Shown here in pieces: positions 12,863-23,442 of a stretch of 64,000 nucleotides of DNA. The notes under the pieces are model-generated. The model made no database searches and had not been told where the DNA came from. It saw only the letters and a program-made list of their open reading frames with translations. The DNA lies in NCBI RefSeq assembly GCF_048544455.1, contig NC_133534.1, positions 32,316,217 to 32,380,216 on the forward strand, read 5' to 3'. Within the stretch, counting starts at the first letter, position 1, and every line of letters begins with the position of its first letter. A program made the translations under genes and the position numbers. The DNA is from Silene latifolia. Its lineage: Eukaryota; Streptophyta; Magnoliopsida; Caryophyllales; Caryophyllaceae.

Positions 12863-14084
12863 GAGACATCATAGGTTATACAAGGATCTCAAGAAGACGT
12901 TCTGGTGGCCTAATATGAAGAAGGAAGTCGCTGAGTTCGTGTCTCGATGTTTGACATGCGAGAGGGTGAAGGGTGAGCACAAGAGACCACAGGGGAAAGT
13001 TCAGCCGCTAGATGTGCCAGAGTGGAAGTGGGAGAGTATATCCATGGAATTCATCGTCGGGTTGCCTCGGACTCAAAGAGGTAACAACATGATTTGGGTG
13101 ATCGTTGACAGGTTGACCAAGTCAGCTCACTTTATTCCCATGAAGGATACTTGGAGTAAGGCTGAGTTGGTTAAGGCTTATGTTCAGTACGTGGTAAAGT
13201 TGCGTGGTGTGCCTAAAGATATCGTCTCCGACAGAGATTCCAGGTTTCTATCCAAGTTCTGGCAGGAATTGCAGTCATTGATGGGTACTCAACTGAAGAT
13301 GAGCACCGCTTTTCATCCTGCTACTGACGGTCAGACAGAGAGGACTATTCACACCCTCGAGGATATGTTGAGAGCTTGTGTTCTAGAGTTTGGCGGATCT
13401 TGGGAGGACAGACTGGGGTTGATTGAGTTTTCTTACAACAACAGTTATCACGCTAGCATTGGGATGGCACCATTCGAGGCACTCTATGGTAGGAAATGCA
13501 TAAGTCCTGTGTATTGGGATGATCGATCTGACGCTGTCGTTTTGGGGCCAGAGATCATTCAGGAGATGGTTGAACAGTTACAGACTATCAGGCAAAAGAT
13601 GAGAGCTTCCCAGGACAGACAGAAGAGCTATGCTGACACTAGGAGAAGTGACATTTCTTTCGAGGTGGGAGAGAAGGTACTACTCAAAGTGTCGTCGATG
13701 AAGGGAGTTATGAGGTTCGGAAAGCGAGGAAAGCTGAGTCAGAAATTCATCGGACCTTATGAGATTTTGGACAGAGTTGGAGAGGTGGCATACCGTTTAG
13801 CTTTGCCACCAGCGTTAGCCAGAGTTCACAATGTCTTTCATGTTTCCCAGTTGCGGAGGTACTTGAGCGATCCATCACATGTGTTGAGTCTTGAGGTGAT
13901 CGAGGTGGATGAGCAGTTGTCCTATCTGGAGACACCTAAGAAGATTTTGGACAGGAAAGTGAGGAAGACCAGGAATGGAGAGACAGCTTTGGTGAAAGTC
14001 TTGTGGACTAACCACAATGTTTAGGAAGCTACATGGGAGACTGAGGCTTCCATGTGGGAAAGCTATCCACACCTGTTTTCATGA
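12863..14084 (+). pseudogene. Integrase and chromodomain end of chromovirus pol
   Basis: Integrase inserts the element cDNA into the chromosome. The frame contains the end of the zinc-binding domain (SRCLTCERVKGEH near 12939), then the core with the triad Asp in VDRLTKSAHF (about 13107), Asp in VSDRDSRF (about 13230) and Glu in TDGQTERT (about 13338), with D35E spacing between the last two. The C-terminal part has GPYEILDRVGEVAYRLALP and HNVFHVSQLRRYL, usual for chromoviruses. It ends in a chromodomain-like motif, VLWTNHNV-stop-EATWETE. The stop is TAG at 14022-14024 where relatives have Glu. The frame then stays open to TGA at 14082-14084. The upstream domains are missing, so the fragment cannot act alone. 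Confidence 0.9.
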
Positions 14085-14260
14085 GGTAAGTTCCGGGACG
14101 TAACTTTGTTTTTAGGAAGGTAGAATGTAACATTTTGTTTTATGGGCCTAAATCCATGAGTTATCTACATTAGGAAATCTGTTTTGGTACCCACGGTGAT
14201 ACTTGGAGGTTTGTTAGATGAGCGAACTTCGGGACGAAGTTCATTTTAAGGGGGGAAGAC

Positions 14261-16266
14261 TGTAATACTCCGTATTTTATATCGCTAATTGAGTCGAGTT
14301 AATCGTTTAGTCGTATTGATATCGTAAGATCGAGTTATTCGTAACTTGTTAAGACGGGTTTAACTGAACGAAGTCACGTTAGCTAGTCCAGTTACCAACC
14401 ACGCTGACCCATGTCACTTACCCATTTACCCAGGCACGATTACCCATGACCCATTTACCATTTAACCTAATTTTTAACCTAATTTTTACCCTAGCTCTAC
14501 AAAACCCTACTCCCTCACCCGCCTCCCTCATTTCATCAACATCAATCTCAACCTTCACGCAAATCGAGAGAGAGAGAGAGTGAGTGTGGGTGTTGACGGC
14601 GCAGCAAGGAAGAGCATAGGGTGGTTGTCGACGTCCGTAGGCGACCCTGGTGGCTGTTGTGGTGGCAGAAAATGTATGAGTGCAACCCTTCCCTTCTGTT
14701 TTCGTTTTTCTGTCGGGGTTTGGTTGCTGTTGTGTGTCGTAGGGAGGTGATGCTGGTGGTCGTTGACGGGGTAAAGGGGACGTGTGGTATGTGACATGTG
14801 TGGTGGTGGTTGTTAGGGAGGTTTTAGGTGGTCGTAGTGGCAGAGAGAGGCGGCATCGACACAGGGTAACAAACGGGTTAAAATATGGGTTTTCAGGCGG
14901 GTTTAGACGGTTAGGTTTGGGGTGGTGCCACCGTGGACTCGGGGGAGGTCGAAACGGCGGCGCCACGGCGTCTGGGTGCATCGTCTAATGGCGAGCAGGG
15001 CTATGGTGGTTTGGCAGGGGAGAGGTGATGGCTGCGGTGGTGGTAAGTCGAGAACAGGGAGCGGTTGGCGAGGCACGGTGGAGAACCAGGCCAAACGACG
15101 GCCCTGGTTTGACTCGCCGGCAACAGTCGACCCTGTTGGGGGCGGTTGTTGGTGGCTGGGTCAAGTTGGGGGTTTGGGCTGGTGGCTGACACGGGCTAGT
15201 GGCGGCGCGTGGGAGCGTGGGAGTGCGTGTGAAGGGGACGGGGGTGATGACGGGTTGTTTTAGTTTTGAAACGGTTTTGTCGTAGATTTAATCGTTATAA
15301 TTCATTAATTTGTCGTACTCTTAGTTAATTTAATTCCCGAGTTATTTAAAATAATTAGAAACGGGTTTTGAGTCGGGTTTGTTAAAATGGAAAAGCTGCT
15401 ATATCGGGAAAGTTTCCATTTAAGGAAACTTTCCATTTTAAGAAGTTTCTATTTTTAGTAACCTTCTATTTTGGGAACGGGAATAGTTAAGTAATCATTT
15501 ATCATTTATTTATCTTTCAGAGGGCGAATTTGTTGTGGAATATTACTGAGCACCGACTATTTGGCAACGATCGAGGTAGGGAATACACTGATTGAGTTCT
15601 TACATTTATAAGAGTTGGCATGTTCGGTGATTATATGACATATCTGTTTATCTTGTTTATCTCGTTAAGCATCATTGTTTCATACGTCTCATACATTTCA
15701 TATGCATCGGAGTTGGAGTTGGAGGAGATGAGTTTATTCTGATTAAGGCCCAGGCGGGTTCTGCAGGACTTGCCCTGGTGACCTCAGCTACGAGCTGGTA
15801 TATCGACGACGGTCGATTGATATAGTCTGCCGGGGATCGGTATGGCTGGGCGTTCCGGGGATGTGTGTGATGGAGATGGACTTGGAGGAGCATATCATTG
15901 CATTCTTTATATATATCGTATTACCTACTCAACCTCCCGGTTGACCCTGTGTATTCGTGTATGCCTGTGATGATCCATTTATTGGGGAGCAGATTGACAT
16001 GTTGTTGAGACATTGGGAGCTGGCAGGGGAGAGAGCATGGATCACCTGACTTAGAGCTAGCCCACTTTTATTTCTGTTTAGCTATCAGACTTTATTTTCA
16101 GTTTTGAGACATGTTCCATTTCAGTTGTAAACATTTATAAACTTTTAATTTAAAGTACTGTTTATCTTTCCCTTTGTTATCTACTGCCTCGGGTTTCCGA
16201 GATGGTAACACCCTTCTTTATCTGAGGAGTCCTAGTCCAGGCCCTTAAATAAATGGGGGTGTTACA
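14261..16266 (+). repeat. 3' LTR of the chromovirus fragment
   Basis: This LTR of about 2006 bp begins TGTAATACTCCG and ends GTGTTACA, with the purine tract just before it. The segment 14400-15260 is GC-rich with CT/GT-rich runs. It gives several overlapping frames on both strands, which I treat as chance. No partner LTR is in the window. Confidence 0.85.
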
Positions 16267-16866
16267 AAAATTGCGCGCCATTTGATTTTCCTTTGGAATT
16301 ATGTCACCAACGAACGACACAAAACCATTAGCGCATCTAAGAGATATGTTGTTCTCACATTTGAGTGATAACAACCTAGCAGCTGCTTGCAACAAACTCA
16401 TATCACTTCCCTCAAACACCGGTTGTTCGGCTTGCTCTAACATTTTAAAGAACGAAGAAACTTGGGGGTTCGGGGTTTCATAATGCACTTCTTCATCGTT
16501 AAGGTCATCAGGATTAAGTCGATCCTCCAAAATTTGGTCAACAGTATCACGCAATGCATTTTCCACGAACTCACGGTAAAGATTCTCACTAGCATTTGTA
16601 CTAGGTAGTTTCTCACCGTGATATGTCCATACATAATAATTATCGGCGAAACCATACGACCAAAGATGAATTTGAACATCTGCTTTCCTTTTAAAACCTA
16701 GGTTTTTGCATTTCTTACACGGACACCTCATTTCACCTAAATTCTTGTACTCACTACTTCCTTCCAAGAATTTAATAAACTCTTTCACCCCCTCTGCATA
16801 TGCTTTCTTGGGTTTCTTTTTTTCGTCTAATATTTCATACATCCACTGCCGTTCTAATCTTTTCAT
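16267..16866 (-). pseudogene. CACTA TNP2 transposase, N-terminal part (transposase-associated domain)
   Basis: This is the first piece of TNP2, starting at ATG 16866. Residues about 5-90 match the Pfam transposase-associated domain: RQWMYEI, then EGVKEFIKFLEG, the cysteine pairs in MRCPCKKCKN, and IHLWSYGFADNYYVWTYHGE. The linker that follows is acidic (PDDLNDEEVHYE near residues 117-128). The transposase core begins at FVGDIIPKENQMARNF and is lost at 16267, where the chromovirus LTR starts. The frame beyond that point belongs to the LTR. In intact relatives about 200-300 residues lie between this end and the next piece at 12862. The domain is thought to act in DNA or protein binding. This piece has no internal stop. 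Confidence 0.88.
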
Positions 16867-18051
16867 GTTATTATATATCTACACATTTATATATGTCATT
16901 AAAAAAGATAATAACCTAACAACAATCAAAATCATGCATAATAAACAATAATTTAACATTTTAACCAATATAAATATTGTATTTCTTTGAATTGGGTCCT
17001 TATCACTCCAACCTAAACCCATCAATGTACGTTTTAAGTCACTAGTAAACATGTACTTATGATTTATTAATGAGAAAAAAAATTCGGCAGCAATTCCCAT
17101 CCGTTCTCCAAATACACAATATAGAATAAATAATTACTCTACATATGCATTTAGAGAACAGTAAAGGAATTGTTACCAAACTCTTTTCTCATTAACAAAT
17201 CACAAGCACATGTTTACTACCTAAGTGACTTAAAACATACAAAGACAGTCCCAAAACGGGGACTATTCAAAAATTACTCCTAGTGAGTAATTTTTGAACG
17301 GGTACTAGGTCAATATGAACAATAATTTTAACAATATTAAAAACAAAACATACAACAATGACTACTTTTTCAATTAACATAAACTAACATGATTTACTTT
17401 TCCTTTTACATATCTAGTCTAATTATCATTTTAAAAACTAACATCAATAATTTTTCAATTTACATATCTAGTCTAATTATCATTTTAAAAACATTAACAT
17501 TTAACAAAATTTAACAATAATCTAATTAACAAAAAAATTAGATGCATACAATAAAACCGTCACAACATACATTTAAACAAAATTGGCTTCTATCCTAAGT
17601 CAACATGCATCAACATCAACAATAATTCAACAATAATTAAAACAATAACTAATATTCTAATTCAATTAAGATAATTAAACAAAAAAAAATTAAAAGAGAA
17701 AATACCTAATTAGTTCAACAAAGAAAAAAATGAAAAAGAAGGATGAGAAAGAGGGAAGTGGCGCCAGGGGGCGGCGGCAAGGGCGGTGGTAAGGGCGGCA
17801 ACAGGAGACGGCAGTAGTGGCGGTGGGAGGCTATGGAGAAAAAAAAATTAAAAACAATTAAAGAATAAGGAAAAAGAGAAAGGAGAAAAGAAGAAAAACA
17901 AATAAAATTACCTTATAGTGATGGCGACGGCGTGGTGGTGTTGTTGGTGGTGGTGGCGGCGCCGGAAGTGGAGGAGGGTTTGGCGATTTTTAATTTGGGG
18001 GAAAAATTGGTAAAGTGATACGGGATGCTCCCGTGGTTGAGATAAAAGGAC
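16867..18051 (-). other. CACTA 5' untranslated and promoter region
   Basis: This region of about 1.2 kb lies between the TNP2 start and the subterminal repeats. 16870-17700 is AT-rich with many short repeats, for example ACATATCTAGTCTAATTATC near 17408 and 17463. It may be a 5' UTR intron. 17755-17840 and 17925-17990 are GC-rich GGCGGCGG-type stretches, typical of the transcribed leader of CACTA elements. I see no open frame worth calling. Confidence 0.55.
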
Positions 18052-18600
18052 CCACTGACGGAATATCCGTCAGTATAAACAAAAAACTGACGGAATATCC
18101 GTCAGTATATTAAAAAGACTGACGGAATATCCGTCACTGACACCTTTATCAGGACAATAACGCAGAAACTTTACACGTCACACTATATGGACAAGTGACG
18201 GAATTTACATCGATTTTATCAATTCGACGGAATATCCGTCAGTGCCTCAATTATTGTGCCAGCCTGTCACAACAGAATCAAAATAATTATTGACCCACTG
18301 ACGGAATATCCGTCAGTTTTATCTACATATTGACGGAAATTTCGTCAGTTATACTAAATGCTTTCCAGCTGTACTCCAATTTTGCATGTGAAACCCACTG
18401 ACGGATATTCCGTCAGTATTAAGGAATTACTGACGGGATATCCGTCACAGCTTTTTTGGCGCCTTTGACTTGGTCAATGCGCCAATAGATACTGACGGGA
18501 TATCCGTCAGGAAACGTTACTGACGGAAATTCCGTCACAAATCCGTCAGTATCCCGTGTTTTCTGACGATCTCTTTTTTCCGTCGGTAAGGCCGTCACTA
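18052..18600 (-). repeat. CACTA subterminal palindromic repeats
   Basis: About eleven copies of a short palindrome with consensus CTGACGGATATTCCGTCAG (variants CTGACGGAATATCCGTCAG and TGACGGGATATCCGTCA) are spread over 550 bp. Copies lie near 18055, 18088, 18119, 18225, 18299, 18331, 18398, 18430, 18491, 18520 and 18534. CACTA elements carry such arrays next to each end as binding sites for the TNPA-type protein. Here each site is self-complementary over about 19 bases, so each could also form a hairpin. Confidence 0.9.
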
Positions 18601-18621
18601 ACCCGCGTTTTTTTTGTAGTG
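18601..18621 (-). repeat. CACTA terminal inverted repeat (5' end)
   Basis: The minus strand from 18621 reads CACTACAAAAAAAACGCGGG. CACTACAAAAAAA is the standard start of this superfamily. The matching end is outside the window. Confidence 0.93.
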
Positions 18622-18857
18622 ATATAAGGGCATCATCATCTCGATTATCTGAGATAAGTAATCATCAAAAGTCGATAAAAGAACAATTACAGTTATTTTA
18701 CAAAGGTTACAGCCAAACTAATAAATAAAGATACAACTCATCAACTATATACTACTTCTGTCATTACTCGTGACGTCTCATTCCAGCCAGGACTCCAGTA
18801 ACCATCCAAAACAACACCTGCTAAGACTGACTGCTCACCATAAGGGATCATGGCAGA

Positions 18858-20313
18858 TGACACGTGCCTAATGTATAGTCTTTTTAGCCTATTTCAGCAC
18901 GTATTTCTATGCATAGTTATACTGTTTTTATGGTATTTTTCCCCGAATTGGCTACTTTGGTGCATTTTGTCCTTTTTGTAGGAATGATCGCGAAAGTAGT
19001 GGAATCGTACCCTTTTTTGTCCTTTTTGCATGCATTTAGAGGAGACGGGATTGTTCCAGAGTGAGAGACTGCATTTGGAAGCGTCTTGGCACGCATTACG
19101 AGGCATTCAGGAGAGGACGTGAGCTGAAATGAAGTCAAGTTACTCGATCGAGCAGTTTTACCACTCGATCGAGTGGTTTCTACGTCCCAGAAGTGGTCGA
19201 TCGAGTACTTTGTACTCGATCCTTAGCTTGCAGAAAGAGCAGTTACTCGATCGAGTAACTTTCTACTCTCTCGAGAAGAATTGGCTGAAGACTTGGTCGA
19301 TCGAGCGGTTTTAATCCACTCGATCGAGTGGTTTCGTTGGTTTTGGGCTTTAAACAGCCCGTGAGTTATTTATTTCGCTAAACTTATTTTGTTTGCTATT
19401 TAAGCACGCTTTACTAGGTTAATTAGGATATCTTTTCATCTATCAAACTTCCTACTGAAAACTTTGCTACGTACTTTTCATCATTCACTGTAACTTTGTT
19501 TTGGGATTATTATTGCTCGGATTCGATCGTTCTTTACGCCGGAATCGCATTGATTGTAATTCCTTCTCTTCCTTTGATAATAATTAACCTTTTTGTTGCT
19601 TTAATTATTTGTTTTTCTTATTATTCCTTTTGCCCTAATTTCTCTTTATTACTGCTGGAAAATTGTTTGTTGTTAGTTTAATTAGCGATATGAGTAGCTA
19701 AACCCCTTTCATGTTAGGATTAGGGGATCTGTGGTAGAAATGTCACGATGTAGTGAATGAATTAGATGAATTAATTGTGAGACCCTGTCACCATAGCAAC
19801 TTAATTGTATTTTATTCGACTTAGTTGAGTGCACGCTTCTATGTCACCCTTTAATCTGGCTAAAATTAATCCTGGATCGAAAGATTGGACTAAATAGGCA
19901 TGCTATGAACAGTAGACTACCCTAATGAGGATGAAAGTTAAGTTAGTGGTAATTTAGGATAGAAAGTGGACCGAAAGGACCTTTCAACATCCGTCTCACA
20001 TTAGTTCGTCTGAATCATTTACAGCTGAGTCACTAGACTACCGTAGTGAACCGAAATCCCGACATGTCCCTTCTCTCTTGATAGTTTAAACCTTTTATCT
20101 TGTCTTACTCCTCTTCACTTTTATTTCTCTTTTCCTTTAATCTCGTAGTTTAGAAATCAATTCAACAAAACCCCCCAATTGTTACTTTAGGACTAGAATT
20201 AGACAGCTGATAATTACATTACCTCCCTGTGGATTCGATACTCGAATACCTCTACTACATTTTAGTTGAGACCGTTAGGTTTTATCTTTGATAGGGTTGC
20301 GATAGCCGTGTCA
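18858..20313 (+). repeat. 5' LTR of the Athila-like element
   Basis: This LTR of about 1456 bp begins TGACACGTGCC (the 3' copy begins TGATACGTGCC) and ends GCCGTGTCA. Its first 274 bp align with 49179-49452 with roughly nine differences. 19140-19330 holds a cluster of the palindrome ACTCGATCGAGT. Confidence 0.85.
19140..19330 (+). repeat. Palindrome cluster ACTCGATCGAGT in the LTR
   Basis: At least six copies of TCGATCGAG, several as the full 12-base palindrome ACTCGATCGAGT, occur within 190 bp, spaced roughly 25-55 bp apart and partly as close pairs. Degenerate copies (TACTCGATCC, CTCTCGAGAA) lie between them. The same word recurs in gag and after the protease of this element. Confidence 0.85.
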
Positions 20314-20318
20314 AATTT

Positions 20319-20336
20319 TGGCGCCGTTGCCGGGGA
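20319..20336 (+). other. Primer-binding site (tRNA-Asp type)
   Basis: TGGCGCCGTTGCCGGGGA lies five bases after the LTR end. It is complementary to the 3' end of plant tRNA-Asp(GTC) and is the usual primer site of the Athila lineage. Confidence 0.9.
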
Positions 20337-20441
20337 GGCAATCGTTTAAATTATTTGTTGTTTTAATTTTTAGTCTTTCTTTTAGTTTAAGGGGCATCCG
20401 TTCCTTAAACTATTCTTATATTCTATTTGTAGCTTCTTCTT

Positions 20442-23400
20442 ATGCGCAGGTCACAGGGCGGTGAATTATTGCCTTACAATCCTGAGATTGAGAAATCTTT
20501 GCGCGAGTTGAGGTGATCATCTAGGATATTGCCGACAGAGGAAGAGCTGAGTACTCTGTCTAGTTACCACGAGAACGCTCTTTTCGAGGAAGACCCACCT
20601 TCTTCTCCTGTTTCCACCTCTTCAGCTGAGACCGTCACTTCTCCAGAAATTCCAGTCATGGCTGAGGAAGCGAGTATAGTTAGTCACTCTGAGCCGACAG
20701 CTGCGAATCTTTACAAAGGATTCGAATTACCAAGAGATGTCAGAAAATTCGAACCGAAGCCTTCATATATTAATATGGTTGAGAGGAACCAATTCGGGGG
20801 AGCTGCAAATGAAGATGCAGCCAAGCATATGGAGACTTTCATTGATTACTGCTGTTCCATACCCCCACCAGCCGGTGTGACCCAAGACCAGATAAAAGAA
20901 ACCATGTTCATTTTCTCACTCCGAGATGCTGCAAGGGAGTATTATAGGGATCTGGACCGGACCGCTCATGGGATAACTGACTGGAATTCATTGGCTTTGG
21001 CGTTTTACAAGAAGTACTTCTCTGCTTCGAAGACTAATGCTATTAGAGCTCAGATCACGAGCTTTAAACAGGGGCCCGATGAGAACTTTCATTAAGCATG
21101 GGTCCGTTTCAAGAAGTTGGTGCGAACCATTCCGCACCATGGTTTCGAAAAGTGGAGTTTATGCAATCAGTTCTATAACGGGTTGTATGACGATCAGAGG
21201 GCTATTTTGGATGCTGCGGCTAGTGGTCGGTTTGCTGAGAATATGGGAGAGACTAAGGGGTGGAAGATCATTGATGACTTAGCCACCCATAAGCCTGAGT
21301 ATGGGAACTCCAGAGGCAATCAAAGAAGAGCTGCTGAATCTTCTTCTGTAGCTGCACTAGAAGCCCTTACTGCGAGATTTGACAAATATGAGTTGGGAGG
21401 AGTTTCCAAAGGAGGGATGTATCAGGTAAATCTTTGTTTCGGACGGTCCTTTCGTCGTAGAAGATGTGGAGCCGAGGGACATGTTTGAGAGAATTGTCCT
21501 AGTCCTTTTGAGCAATGTGCCGCCTTTCAACATTACAGGCAGACAAATACTTATTATGAGCCAAATGTCCATCCCAATTTGAGGTGGACAAACCAAAATG
21601 TGCTCAATCCTACTCCTCCTCCGAACCAGCAGCAACCGTATATTCCTCCACCCAAGAATCAACAAGGCTTTCATAAGCCTCCGTCTTTCAATCCACCTAA
21701 CCATGGTGCATCATCTTCCGGTGGGGTGAGTGAAATAGGTGAGATAAAGTCTATGTTGCTGTCCATTTCAAAGCATTTGCAGCTGAGTGATCAACAAAAT
21801 CAACAGAAGGACGCGTCCATTAAGGCACTTGAAACTCAAGTTGCCCAATTGGCTGCGAATCAATCCTCGAGGAAGCAGGGTTATTTACCGACTCAAAATG
21901 AGAAGAATCCACATGAGACGGTAAATCTTATAGAATTGAGAAGCGGTCTTTCTTATGAGGGACCAGAAGTGTTGAAATCAGACCCGAGGATGGCCAAAAC
22001 TGATGATGAACAGTGTTCTGGCGAAAATAACGAGCTGTCAGCCAAGAAAGTGGTCGATCGAGTAGAAATGGTGAAGAAACAGGTCGATCGAGCAGTTTTT
22101 CTGGTCGATCGAGTGAAGAGCAAAGTGGAGTTGGTCGATCGAGTGGAAATTGTACTCGACCGACTGACATTGATGCAAAAACTGCTTGTCGAAAGAAGAA
22201 ATTGGTCGATCGAGTAGTATTGACGACGGGAAGCTTATTCGAGAGCCTGCTAGTGCTCGTTTAAGCGAGATATCACCAGAAAGACCTCGTTCGAGAGGTA
22301 AGAAGCGTCCAAAGGATACAGAACTTGCACCGGAAGATACATTGGAAGCGAGAAACAAGGGACTTGAGATACCTATCACGGTTCCCTTCCCGAGGCGGCT
22401 GCAGAATACTAAAGCTAATCAACAATTCGGCAAATTTGTCGAACTTTTGAAGAGCTTGGAAGTCACTTGTGTCGTTCACGAGTTCTTTGACAAAGGTACC
22501 CTCTTATTTAAAGTTTATGAAAGAAATTTTATCGCGTAAGAGGACTATTAATGATAGTGAGACAAAGTAGCTTTGGTCGAGGTGGGGTCACCCTATTTCA
22601 AAACAAGTTACCTCCTAAGCAATCAGACCCGGGTAGTTTTTCAATTCCGTGTCATATCGGTATGCATTTGATTGATAACGCGCTATGCGATTTAGGCGCT
22701 AGCGTGAGTGTCTTACCGTTATCTCTGGCTAAGAGATTTGGTTTGACAAAGCTGAGTTGCACCAACATGACTGTCCAGATGGCCGACCGTAGTCTATCAC
22801 GGCCACTAGGTCTAGTAGAAGACGTACCTGTTCAGATCGGGAAGTTCTTTATTCCCGTTGATTTTGTTGTCTTAGACATCCCCGAAGATGCACACACCCC
22901 TATCATTTTAGGGAGACCATTTTTCATCTCTTGCCCGTGCGATTATAGACGTCGGGGGGAAGACTTTGACTTTCCAGGTAGGGGACGAGGAGCTGATTTT
23001 TCATCAGTCTAAGTTCCGGAGAGCTCCCATGCAAGCCCAGCCATGCAATGTTCTCTCTTCTATTGATCCTATTATTGACACTCCACATGAATATTTGGAG
23101 AATCGTGCTGCTATTGTTAACCCTCCGCCTCAGACTGGGAGCAAAAAGGAGGAAAGTTCGTCTGTTTTCCTTGCTGCAGGTACAGATGAAGGCAATAAAG
23201 GAGCTGTCAAAGGACATGGTGCAATTATTATCAATCAAATCAAAGAGGATGACGCTAAAGCTGGTGATAAAGGAGCAAGGACGAGGAAAGTTTGCCCTTA
23301 CGTGGATGTGAACTACTCCCCTCCTATCGTTTCAAGTGATAATTCATGCTCATGGAAGTTGAGGAGGACAGTCAATGTTGCTGAGGTGACGTCCTCCAGT

Positions 23401-23442
23401 CAGGAGCCCACAAAGGGGCTACTGAAATTTGTTAGGAATTGA
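20442..23442 (+). pseudogene. Athila-like gag-protease, broken by stops and frameshifts
   Basis: Gag forms the particle and the protease matures it. The likely start is ATG 20442 (GELLPYNPEIEKSLRELR). The same frame is interrupted by TGA at 20514, TAA at 21093 (ENFH-stop-AWVRFK) and TGA near 21486, inside the expected zinc-knuckle region (CGAEGHV-stop-ENC). The retrotransposon gag domain spans about 20800-21260 (NEDAAKHMETFIDYC, IFSLRDAAREYYRDL, SFKQGPDENFH). A frameshift near 22190-22215 leads to VPFPRRLQNTKANQQFGKF. Another near 22470-22560 leads to the protease NKLPPKQSDPGSFSIPC...ALCDLGASVSVLP (active-site Asp in DLGA, near 22690) and ILGRPF. A last shift near 22930 leads to TFQVGDEEL. 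The frame stops at 23440-23442, with no reverse transcriptase after it. 22050-22215 contains in-frame copies of the element's CGATCGAG word. Confidence 0.88.
22050..22215 (+). repeat. Palindrome cluster GGTCGATCGAGT inside gag
   Basis: Five or more GTCGATCGAGT/A copies lie at about 22052, 22083, 22106, 22134 and 22203, plus ACTCGACCGA near 22157. They are read in frame as repeated V-D-R-V/A units with spacers of 20-30 bases. This stretch is not expected in Athila gag and looks like the LTR motif carried into coding DNA. Confidence 0.8.

Larger units (their letters stand above)
12863..16266 (+). mobile_element. 5'-truncated Ty3/gypsy chromovirus (Tekay/Del-like): integrase plus 3' LTR
   Basis: This 3.4-kb remnant sits inside the CACTA TNP2 gene. 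It starts abruptly within the integrase zinc-finger region, runs through the catalytic core and a chromodomain-like end, then a purine tract (AAGGGGGGAAGAC at 14248-14260) and a 2-kb LTR ending GGGGGTGTTACA at 16266. Gag, protease, reverse transcriptase and the 5' LTR are gone. The TNP2 coding between the two flanks also lacks a few hundred residues, so one deletion probably removed the 5' half of this element together with neighbouring CACTA sequence. No target duplication can therefore be expected. The exact left boundary (about 12855-12865) is uncertain. Confidence 0.88.
1..18621 (-). mobile_element. CACTA (En/Spm) DNA transposon, 5' part, with two nested LTR elements
   Basis: The element runs leftward from its 5' terminus at 18621, where the minus strand reads CACTACAAAAAAAACGCG, the classic CACTA end. 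Next come palindromic subterminal repeats (18052-18600), an AT-rich 5' region, a TNP2 transposase split over 16866-16267, 12862-10854 and 2071-1691, and a second Transposase_24-like gene running off the window start. The other terminus is not in the window, so completeness and the 3-bp target duplication cannot be tested; ATA follows the end at 18622-18624. Two insertions interrupt it: a gag-only LTR element (2072-10848) and a chromovirus fragment (12863-16266). The TNP2 pieces are collinear with the family apart from an estimated 200-300 residues missing where the chromovirus fragment sits. Both genes carry stops and frameshifts, so this copy is not autonomous. Confidence 0.93.

Noticed and set aside
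14418..15263. Several overlapping frames of 60-190 codons on both strands
   Set aside because: They lie in a GC-rich part of a retrotransposon LTR, occur on both strands at once, show no domain and have low-complexity composition. Chance frames are the simplest reading.
18052..18600. CRISPR-like array of regularly repeated palindromes
   Set aside because: The repeats are short, spacing is irregular, the setting is eukaryotic and they adjoin a CACTA terminus. They are subterminal transposase sites.
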